Assembly (NCBI GenBank): GCA_937996585.1
Contig: CALKUW010000011.1
Location: 1 to 11,361, forward strand
DNA length: 11,361 nucleotides
DNA from: an uncultured Flavobacteriales bacterium
Lineage (GTDB): Bacteria > Bacteroidota > Bacteroidia > Flavobacteriales_D > Sanyastnellaceae
Reading direction: 5' to 3'
Position numbers and translations under genes: made by a program. This document shows positions 1 through 5,776 of this stretch, piece by piece. Position 1 is the stretch's first letter, and each line of letters starts with the position of its first letter. The notes beneath the pieces were generated by a model. It ran no database searches. It was not told the origin of the DNA and saw only the letters and a program-made list of their open reading frames with translations.

Positions 1-1
1 G

Positions 2-2221
2 GATCCGGCACAATGGGTCGACCCCTTCATCGGTACGGACCGCATGGGCCACACCTACCCCGGCGCCACCGTTCCCTTCGGCATGGTGCAGCTCACGCCG
101 CAGACCCGATTCGAACCGTACAGCGCCCCTGACGGCCGCTACAATCCGGAGACCTACCGCTACTGCGCGGGCTACCAGTACGGCGACTCGACCATCCTCG
201 GCTTCGCCCACACCGCCTTCAGCGGCACGGGCCACAGCGACCTGGGCGACCTGCTGGTCATGCCCACCGTCGGTCGCCCGGACCTGGCCTCCGACGGGCG
301 GGGCGGCCCGCAGTTCGGCAGCCCCTTCTCCCACGACGCCGAAGGCGCCGAACCCGGCTACTACCGCGTGGAGCTGGAGCGCTACGGCGTCCTCGCCGAA
401 CTCACCGCCTCCCCGCGCACCGGCCAGCACCGCTACACCTTCAAGAACGGCGGACGCGCCCACCTCGCCGTCGACCTCGCCTACAACATCTACCACCACC
501 CCGACAAAAACGTCTGGACCTTCGTCCGCGTGGAGGACGACAGCACCGTCGTCGGCTACCGGCAGACCACCGGATGGGGGCGGACCCGCCTCGTCCATTT
601 CGCGCTGCGCTTCGACCGCCCCATCGTCGACTTCGGCTGCGAAAAAGGACAACCCCTCACCTACAACGGCTTCTACCGCCGCTTCAATGAGGGCCACGGC
701 TTTCCCGAGATGGCGGGCCGTGACCTGCGCTGCTGGTTCGACTTCGGCGACCTCCCGGCCGGTGCCTCCCTCGGTGTGCGCGTCGGCCTCTCCGCCGTCG
801 ATACCCGCGGCGCCCTCGCCAACCTCGAAGCCGAGGCCCCAACCGACCGGTTCGACCGGACCCGCACCGAAGCCCGGGCCGCCTGGAACGAGGCCCTCGC
901 CGTGGCACGCATCGAACCGCTGCGGGAAGAGGACATGACCACCTTCCACACCGCGCTCTACCACAGCATGCTCAGCCCGGTGCTGTACCAGGACGTCGAC
1001 GGCCGGTACCGCGGCCTGGACCAGAACATCCACACCGCGGAAGGATTCACCAACCACACCGTTTTCTCCCTCTGGGACACCTACCGCGCCCTGCATCCAT
1101 GGATCAACCTGACCCAACCCGACAGGGCGGCCGACCTCATCGAGAGCATGCTCGCCCACGCCGACCAGAGCGTCCACGGCATGCTGCCCATCTGGAGCCA
1201 CCATGCCAACGAGAACTGGTGCATGATCGGCTACCACGCCGTCTCCGTGCTCGCCGACGCACAAGCCCACGCCGTACCGGGATTCCCGCTTGACCGGGCC
1301 CTCGACGCCGCCACCGCCACCGCGAGCGTCCGCCATTTCGACGGCCTCGGATCCTACCTCGACCACGGCTATTTCCCCGACGAGCTCAGCCACAGCTCCG
1401 TGTCAAAGACACTCGAAATCGCCTACGACGATTGGTGCATCGCCCGCCTCGCCGAGGCCGCCGACCGCGACGACCTCGCCGCCAGATTCGACCGGCGCGC
1501 CGAAGGGTACCGCGCCCATTGGGATGCCTCGGTCGGCTTCATGCGGCCCAAACTCGCCGACGGCACCTTCCGGGAGGACTTCGACCCCATGAACACCCAC
1601 GGCCAGGGCTTCATCGAAGGCAACGCCTGGAATTACGGGCTCTACGTCCCGCATGCCGTCGACTCGATGATCGCCTGGCACGGCGGTCCCGAGGCCTTCG
1701 TCGCCCACCTTGACGAACTCTTCACCATGGAACTCGACGACCGGTTCTTCGCCCACACCGAGGATATCTCCCGCGACGGCATCATCGGCAACTACGTCCA
1801 CGGCAACGAGCCCGGCCACCACATCGCCTACCTCTACAATGCGGCAGGCCGTCCCGACCGCACACAGGAGCAGGTCCGCGTGATCTGCGAGACCATGTAC
1901 GGTCCGGATGTCAACGGCCTCTGCGGCAACGACGACGCCGGCCAGATGTCGGCCTGGTACCTCTTCAGCGCGCTGGGATTCTATCCGGTCGCCCCGGGGT
2001 CAGGGTGGTACGAACTCGGCAGCCCCGCCGTCCGCGCCGCCGATGTTCGGGTCGGCTCCGGCCGCACCCTCCGCATTCGCACCGAAGGCAATGCCCCGGG
2101 CCACGCCCGTGTCGACCGGATCGAATGGAACGGTGCACCCGTGCAAGGTCACCGCATCGCCGCCGCCCAGCTGCTCCAAGGCGGCACCCTCACCTTCATC
2201 TTCACCGCCCAAGACGCCTGA
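2..2221 (+). CDS. GH92 alpha-mannosidase, 5' end cut by the window
   Basis: Glycoside hydrolase family 92 exo-alpha-mannosidase, a calcium-dependent inverting family that removes mannose from N-glycans and yeast mannan, usually in the periplasm or at the cell surface. The frame is open from base 2 (DPAQWVDPFIGTD) before the first ATG at 44, and VDPFIGT...GHTYPGATVPFG is the usual N-terminal signature, so the true start and probable signal peptide lie upstream. There are 739 visible codons, nearly the full family length. Counting from the ATG at 44, GFTNHTVFSLWDTYRALHP lies near residues 336-354, CMIGYHAVSVLADA near 393-406, EGNAWNY at 525-531 and GNDDAGQMSAWY at 628-639. In the family the Glu of EGNAW is the catalytic acid and an Asp of the GNDD/GDED segment is the proposed base; here these are Glu525 and Asp631. 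The fold expected is an N-terminal beta-sandwich plus an (alpha/alpha)6 barrel. Linkage specificity (1,2, 1,3 or other) is not decided here. No SusC/SusD genes are visible. Confidence 0.97.
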   Translation, partial: DPAQWVDPFIGTDRMGHTYPGATVPFGMVQLTPQTRFEPYSAPDGRYNPETYRYCAGYQYGDSTILGFAHTAFSGTGHSDLGDLLVMPTVGRPDLASDGRGGPQFGSPFSHDAEGAEPGYYRVELERYGVLAELTASPRTGQHRYTFKNGGRAHLAVDLAYNIYHHPDKNVWTFVRVEDDSTVVGYRQTTGWGRTRLVHFALRFDRPIVDFGCEKGQPLTYNGFYRRFNEGHGFPEMAGRDLRCWFDFGDLPAGASLGVRVGLSAVDTRGALANLEAEAPTDRFDRTRTEARAAWNEALAVARIEPLREEDMTTFHTALYHSMLSPVLYQDVDGRYRGLDQNIHTAEGFTNHTVFSLWDTYRALHPWINLTQPDRAADLIESMLAHADQSVHGMLPIWSHHANENWCMIGYHAVSVLADAQAHAVPGFPLDRALDAATATASVRHFDGLGSYLDHGYFPDELSHSSVSKTLEIAYDDWCIARLAEAADRDDLAARFDRRAEGYRAHWDASVGFMRPKLADGTFREDFDPMNTHGQGFIEGNAWNYGLYVPHAVDSMIAWHGGPEAFVAHLDELFTMELDDRFFAHTEDISRDGIIGNYVHGNEPGHHIAYLYNAAGRPDRTQEQVRVICETMYGPDVNGLCGNDDAGQMSAWYLFSALGFYPVAPGSGWYELGSPAVRAADVRVGSGRTLRIRTEGNAPGHARVDRIEWNGAPVQGHRIAAAQLLQGGTLTFIFTAQDA

Positions 2222-2700
2222 TGCGCCAAGCCCTTCCCTTCCTCGTTTTTCTCGCCCTCAACTTCGGGGGGCTCGCCATCGGTGCCCGGTTCACCGGCCC
2301 GGGCGTCAGTTCGGAGTGGTACCAGACGCTCGCCCGCGCACCGTGGACCCCGGACGGCTGGGTCTTTGGCGCGGCCTGGACCCTCATCATGGTCACGTTC
2401 TCCATCTACATGGCCAAACTGTGGTCGTTGACCGAAGCCACGGACAGGCCAATCCTCGCCATCGCCTACACCAAGGCCCTGGCCTTCAACATCGCGTGGA
2501 ACCCGCTCTTTTTCGGGGCGAGGCTGACAGGGTGGGCCATGCTGGATCTGGTCCTCCTGTTGGCCATTGTCATGTGGCTGTGGCACCGTGGATGGGCCAA
2601 GCCGGACATGGTCCGCCATCGTTGGCTCATGCTGCCGTATCCGTGCTGGTTGCTCGTGGCGATTTCCCTCAACGCCTATCCGCTCTGGCTCGGCATCTGA
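2221..2700 (+). CDS. tspO: TspO/MBR family tryptophan-rich sensory protein
   Basis: A 159-residue membrane protein of the TspO (peripheral benzodiazepine receptor) family, which binds porphyrins and related ligands in a five-helix bundle and has been linked to tetrapyrrole handling and stress responses. Typical signatures are present: WYQTLARAPWTPDGWVF at 33-49 followed by GAAWT, NIAWNPLFFG at 90-99 and LMLPYPCWLLVAISLNA at 136-152. Five hydrophobic segments and many Trp residues fit, and the length is normal for the family. The ATG at 2221 uses the last base of the GH92 stop (TGATG), so translation is probably coupled to the upstream gene. The same frame is open further upstream to an ATG at 2005, but that part is an Arg/Pro-rich shadow of the hydrolase frame, and the family N-terminus begins at 2221. 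The functional link with a mannosidase is unknown. Confidence 0.95.
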   Translation: MRQALPFLVFLALNFGGLAIGARFTGPGVSSEWYQTLARAPWTPDGWVFGAAWTLIMVTFSIYMAKLWSLTEATDRPILAIAYTKALAFNIAWNPLFFGARLTGWAMLDLVLLLAIVMWLWHRGWAKPDMVRHRWLMLPYPCWLLVAISLNAYPLWLGI

Positions 2701-2770
2701 CCCTCTTCTCTGGCAACAGCACTGTTAAAAGTCAGCCCATCAAAGAGGGAATCGTGAATATCTTACCCTC
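2701..2770 (+). other. intergenic gap with nested inverted repeats
   Basis: This 70-base gap is AT-richer than the flanking genes. CCCTCTT (2701-2707) is complementary to AAGAGGG (2743-2749), and between them AACAG (2715-2719) and CTGTT (2722-2726) could form a tight hairpin. No T-run follows either stem, so a standard terminator is not supported. It may be a leader structure for the downstream exported-protein gene. I see no clear Bacteroidota promoter (TTTG plus TAnnTTTG). Confidence 0.2.
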
Positions 2771-3634
2771 ATGATTCGATTTGCAGCAACCTGCTTGCTT
2801 CTGATTTTCAGCGCGTTAAGCGCTTTGGCACAGACCGGTGACGCCAAGTATTACTGCGTGACCCTGGTCAACGATGTGCGCCACTGCGGCTTCCTCATCA
2901 ACGACGACGGGCGTGAAGTCACCCTCCAAACCCAGGAAACCGGCACCATCATCCTGCCCAAGGCGGACATCCGCTTGATGCAGCAGACGGATGAGAAATA
3001 CAAATCGGGCGCCCTGGACGACGTCGCCGACCGTGTATACGACCCGAGCAGGGCGGCACAGGCCACGCGGTACTTCTTCGGCCCCTCCGCCATCACGCTC
3101 CGCAAGGGAGAAGGCTACGGACACCTCTCATGGGCGATGGCCAATGTGACCTACGCCGCGACCGACCGCCTGATGGGCGGCTTGTCCCTCGGATTCGGCG
3201 GGTTCGGATTCAGTGTCAAGCACGGCTTCAAGCTGGACGATAAGATCTGGGCGTCCCTCGGCGCCCTTCAGACCTTCAGCTGGGAAGACGGAATGGCACA
3301 GACGACCCTGCCATTCCTGAACGCCACATACGGTGATGAACAGACCCACGTGACCCTCGGCGGAGGAGCAGTGGCATCGCGCGGCAGTGAAACGGCAGCC
3401 ATGGCCTACGCCGCAGCGAGCGTACAGCTGTCCAATCAGGCGTGGTTCATGACCGAGAACTACCTCGGCGCCAGCCCCTTCTGGGCGGACGAAGGCGATT
3501 CCGGCATGGTCATGATCGGTATCCGGCGCTACAAGGAGCGCAAGAACAGGCTGACCGACTACGGCTTCCTTCTGCGCTACAAGAACGAGGGAATGGACCC
3601 GATGCCCTGGCTCGGGTTCACCTGGCCATTCTGA
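2771..3634 (+). CDS. exported protein of unknown function, probable outer-membrane beta-barrel
   Basis: 287 residues with no recognised named family. Residues 1-20 form a clear signal peptide with predicted cleavage ALA-QTG. Residues 28-70 are a short beta-rich segment (VTLVNDVRHCGFLIN..., then TGTIILPKADIR) resembling the small domain common in Bacteroidota exported proteins, in which a modification site is followed by a Gly-X-Ile-X-Ile-Pro-Lys turn. After a linker, YFFGPSAITLRKGEGYG (101-117) begins a Gly- and aromatic-rich region of alternating hydrophobic residues to the end. The protein ends in WPF; a terminal Phe is typical of outer-membrane barrel proteins. From memory, the FFxPSAixLkKGEGYy segment recurs in uncharacterised Bacteroidota proteins. 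Outer-membrane location is an inference from the signal peptide, strand pattern and C-terminal Phe. It follows tspO by 70 bases on the same strand and faces the CAP-domain gene. Confidence 0.85.
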   Translation: MIRFAATCLLLIFSALSALAQTGDAKYYCVTLVNDVRHCGFLINDDGREVTLQTQETGTIILPKADIRLMQQTDEKYKSGALDDVADRVYDPSRAAQATRYFFGPSAITLRKGEGYGHLSWAMANVTYAATDRLMGGLSLGFGGFGFSVKHGFKLDDKIWASLGALQTFSWEDGMAQTTLPFLNATYGDEQTHVTLGGGAVASRGSETAAMAYAAASVQLSNQAWFMTENYLGASPFWADEGDSGMVMIGIRRYKERKNRLTDYGFLLRYKNEGMDPMPWLGFTWPF

Positions 3635-3673
3635 CCGCCAATCCACTTTCAACGCTCCTGCGAAGCAGCCCCC

Positions 3674-4222
3674 TTACCGGACGTTGACGGCCGAATAGTA
3701 GGCCCCGGTAGTCGGATCGTACAGCGTGGACACAGCGATGACCGTGAAATCACGGTCCATCAGGATGCGCCAATGCGGTGGGCTTCCCCGGTACTGGTCC
3801 ACGAAATCAGGTTGGTCGTAGGTACTCATGGCCACACACTCCCCCATGGCCGACCGACCAAATCCCGCACGGTCTGCCCTGCGCGACATGGTGTTGGCGC
3901 CCCGCCCATGGCTGATGTCGCCGCGGCGCACCTGCCAGCGGTTGTGCGGCTCGGTCAATCGACGGAGCATCACCTCATCCTTGCGGAAGATCGGAAGCCC
4001 CCTCCGCCGCCGAATCCGGTTGAGGTCCCGCACAAAGGCGTCCGACATGGCGCGACATGCCCGTTCCGAAACCTGAGTCCCCCCTCCTCCGCCTTCGACC
4101 CGGGCACCACAACTCCCACCACAGCTCGAAGCGCAAGGATGTTGGGCTGCAACCGGGACAGGCTCAGCAATGATCAACAACAGGAAAAGGCCCAGCAGGG
4201 CCAAGGGACGGGAGACAGGCAT
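3674..4222 (-). CDS. exported CAP (SCP/PR-1-like) domain protein
   Basis: 182 residues. A signal peptide (residues 1-26, ending VAA before QHP) is followed by a short Cys/Gly-rich linker with cysteines at 30, 34 and 38 and a Gly5 run, then a CAP domain from about 54 to 182. CAP hallmarks visible are the helix AFVRDLNRIRRRRGLP (CAP1-like) at 62-77, a His at 93 in EPHNRW, MGECVAMS at 126-133 in place of the usual GEN motif, and SPPHWRILMD at 147-156, matching the S-x-x-H-x-x-x-(I/L)-(M/L) segment with the second His. The domain ends with a beta segment, YYSAVNVR. Secreted CAP proteins have varied roles, including lipid binding and proposed protease or wall-associated functions; none can be assigned here. 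It is the last of three minus-strand genes, 72 bases after DUF1761. Only 39 bases separate its stop from that of the converging gene. Confidence 0.85.
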   Translation of the reverse strand: MPVSRPLALLGLFLLLIIAEPVPVAAQHPCASSCGGSCGARVEGGGGGTQVSERACRAMSDAFVRDLNRIRRRRGLPIFRKDEVMLRRLTEPHNRWQVRRGDISHGRGANTMSRRADRAGFGRSAMGECVAMSTYDQPDFVDQYRGSPPHWRILMDRDFTVIAVSTLYDPTTGAYYSAVNVR

Positions 4223-4227
4223 GACAT

Positions 4228-4277
4228 GCCAACGTCCACAGCCGCCCTGCTCATTGCGCGAAAGCGGCAGAGTTGGC
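4228..4277 (-). other. nested inverted repeat in the leader of the CAP gene
   Basis: GCCAAC (4228-4233) pairs with GTTGGC (4272-4277), and inside it GCCGC (4241-4245) pairs with GCGGC (4264-4268), leaving an 18-base loop. The structure starts 5 bases upstream of the CAP start and lies after the DUF1761 stop. No U-run follows on the minus strand, so it reads better as a leader hairpin than as a terminator. In GC-rich DNA a match like this can arise by chance. Confidence 0.2.
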
Positions 4278-4294
4278 CCCTTTTGGCTGAATCG

Positions 4295-4744
4295 TCAGGT
4301 CGTTTCCGGAATCTCGGCGCCGGGCATCAGGTGCACGACGAGAACGAGGGCAATCACGGCGAGGAACCAGTAGCCCACATTGACCAGGATCCCGGACCAG
4401 CTGCGGCGCTCGAAGAGCAAGTTGGTCACCAGGACCGGCATGCCGATATAGCCGAACGTCATGAAGCCGTGGTAGGCCGCGTGGGCCAGCACGCTGCTCT
4501 CCTCCCCATGCCCGTGATACCGCATGGCGAAATAGTAGGCCAGCGTGAACGACATCAGGAAGGTCACCCCGAAGGTGGCGGCGATGCTCCCCTTCTTGAG
4601 GTCCTCTTCGGTGAAGCCGAGGCTGTTCATCCAGATGGTGCCAAACGTCTTGGGGTGATACCAGATGGCACCGATGACCAGGGGCATCAGGGCTGCGAGG
4701 GTAATGCCGAGCCAATTGAGCTCGTAACCGTAGTAACCAGTCAT
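4295..4744 (-). CDS. DUF1761 family small membrane protein
   Basis: 149 residues, four predicted membrane helices at about 10-28, 56-74, 87-109 and 117-140. The segment GAIWYHPKTFGTIWM at 25-39 is the family's N-terminal signature (WYxPxxFGxxWM), followed by the usual acidic stretch TEEDLKKG and then LAHAAYHGFMTFGYIGMP. Biochemical function of DUF1761 is not established. I chose the ATG at 4744, giving MTGYYGYELNWLG. The frame extends to 4801, but the extra 19 residues are not family-like, cross the hairpin at 4774-4793 and hold no membrane segment. The bases before the chosen ATG are A-rich (AATCAAAACAAAC) with no Shine-Dalgarno sequence, which suits Bacteroidota. It lies 85 bases downstream of DUF808 and 72 upstream of the CAP gene and could be cotranscribed with both. 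Confidence 0.9.
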   Translation of the reverse strand: MTGYYGYELNWLGITLAALMPLVIGAIWYHPKTFGTIWMNSLGFTEEDLKKGSIAATFGVTFLMSFTLAYYFAMRYHGHGEESSVLAHAAYHGFMTFGYIGMPVLVTNLLFERRSWSGILVNVGYWFLAVIALVLVVHLMPGAEIPETT

Positions 4745-4773
4745 GTTTGTTTTGATTTGCTGAAGGTCAAAGT

Positions 4774-4793
4774 AGGCGCAATTCCATGCGCCT
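4774..4793 (-). terminator. perfect 7-bp hairpin between DUF808 and DUF1761
   Basis: AGGCGCA (4774-4780) and TGCGCCT (4787-4793) are exact reverse complements around a 6-base loop, giving a strong GC-rich hairpin after the DUF808 stop. Read on the minus strand it is followed by ACTTTGACC, not a run of U, so classical intrinsic termination is doubtful. A second 6-bp pair, CCTCCG (4804-4809) with CGGAGG (4824-4829), lies directly after the DUF808 stop. It could act as a weak terminator, an RNA-processing site or a leader element of the DUF1761 gene. Confidence 0.3.
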
Positions 4794-4829
4794 CCACCCA
4801 CTGCCTCCGCAGTTCTCCAACATCGGAGG

Positions 4830-5672
4830 TCAGCCCTCCTTCTTTATCAACCGCTTGACCAACGTGATGACGAGGAACACCACGCCGCCGCCTACCAAGC
4901 CCAGCAAGGTGTCCGCCACCAGCCCGGGCAGGGACTCCACCCAATGGTGCACGTGCGGCAGGTGGTGGTGGAAAATGCCGCCCGCCACCAAGATCAGGGC
5001 CGCCGTACCGATGGCACCGATGATGCGGACAAGGACCGGCAGTCCCCGCACCATGAGGCTCCCGAGCTGCCGGATGGCACCCTGCTTTGAGCGCATGAGC
5101 ACCAGTCCCGCATCGTCCATCCGCACGATGAGGCCGACCAACCCGTAAACCCCCACCGTGGCCAACAGCGCAATGATGCTGACCGTGATGATCTGCACGA
5201 CAAGCGAAGCCTCCACAGCAGTGCTGAGCGCGAGGATGATGATCTCCACGGAGAGGATGAAGTCCACCAGGATGGCCGAGCGCACCCGCGCCTTCTCATC
5301 GACCTCGACCTTCACCCCCTTGTGCTTGGCGGGCCGGTGCGGGCCGAGGTGGTGCACCACCTTCTCCACCCCTTCATACGACAGGTAGAAGCCGCCGAGT
5401 ACGAGGATGGGCTCGATGAGCCAAGCCGCGAAGGCGCTCAGCAGAAAAGCCAAGGGCAGGATAATGAGCTTGTTGAGGAAGGACCCCTTGGTGATGGCCC
5501 ACAGCACAGGCAGCTCCCGCGAAGCCTTGAACCCCACGGCCTTCTCCGCATTCACGGCGAGGTCATCACCCAGGATACCGGCCGTCTTCTTGCCGGCGAC
5601 CTTGGTCATAACGGCCACATCGTCCATGATGAGGGCGATGTCGTCCAGCAGCGCAAAGAATCCAGTGGCCAT
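4830..5672 (-). CDS. DUF808 (YedI-like) inner-membrane protein
   Basis: 280 residues, close to the usual 290-320 for the family, of which E. coli YedI is a member. The N-terminal signature is clear: FFALLDDIALIMDDVAVMTK (5-24), KKTAGILGDDLAVNA (28-42), then RELPVLWAITKGSFLNKLI (52-70). Membrane segments follow at about 67-87, 89-100, 133-155, 160-184, 210-233 and 250-275. The loop at 235-243 is His-rich (HHHLPHVHH); the family often has histidines there, but this is a dense cluster. The protein ends with a basic tail (KRLIKKEG). Function is unknown; YedI-type proteins are only loosely proposed as transporters. It is the first of three minus-strand genes and diverges from the TPR regulator across 104 bases. 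Confidence 0.95.
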   Translation of the reverse strand: MATGFFALLDDIALIMDDVAVMTKVAGKKTAGILGDDLAVNAEKAVGFKASRELPVLWAITKGSFLNKLIILPLAFLLSAFAAWLIEPILVLGGFYLSYEGVEKVVHHLGPHRPAKHKGVKVEVDEKARVRSAILVDFILSVEIIILALSTAVEASLVVQIITVSIIALLATVGVYGLVGLIVRMDDAGLVLMRSKQGAIRQLGSLMVRGLPVLVRIIGAIGTAALILVAGGIFHHHLPHVHHWVESLPGLVADTLLGLVGGGVVFLVITLVKRLIKKEG

Positions 5673-5776
5673 GCCCCGAATCTACTTCAGCGGACGAAGA
5701 CGGCCCGTGCACGTGCAACCCGTCGCACCATACATTCGTCCATGAAAGGGCTGTCCCCCACTCCTTTCAACATCGC
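5673..5776. promoter_or_regulatory. divergent intergenic region with a 10-bp palindrome
   Basis: These 104 bases must hold the promoters of both the DUF808 gene (leftward) and the TPR regulator (rightward). TACATTCG (5731-5738), 38 bases before the regulator's ATG, differs at one defined position from the Bacteroidota -7 element TAnnTTTG. TAGATTCG on the minus strand (5684-5677) has the same mismatch and lies 4 bases from the DUF808 start, which would imply an almost leaderless mRNA. No TTG-type -33 element is seen at the right spacing for either. The perfect palindrome TGCACGTGCA (5708-5717) sits where a -33 contact for the rightward promoter would fall and is a candidate operator. All assignments are tentative. 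Confidence 0.3.

Noticed and set aside
1..6. Window begins exactly at GGATCC, hinting at a restriction-cloned fragment
   Set aside because: The bases read naturally as GH92 codons, and further GGATCC sites occur near 1349 and 7215, so nothing shows it is an artificial junction.
1908..2774. 288-codon open frame overlapping the GH92 3' end, tspO and the following gap
   Set aside because: Pro/Ser/Arg-rich shadow frame crossing a stop/start junction of two well-supported genes.
3635..3673. Possible bidirectional terminator between the converging genes
   Set aside because: Only a 4-bp stem (CTGC-GAA-GCAG, 3658-3668) is present, with no T-run on either side.
3773..4858. 361-codon open frame on the plus strand opposite the CAP and DUF1761 genes
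   Set aside because: It spans two genes with clear family signatures on the minus strand, has biased His/Gly/Arg-rich composition and no domain. It is a shadow caused by high third-position GC.
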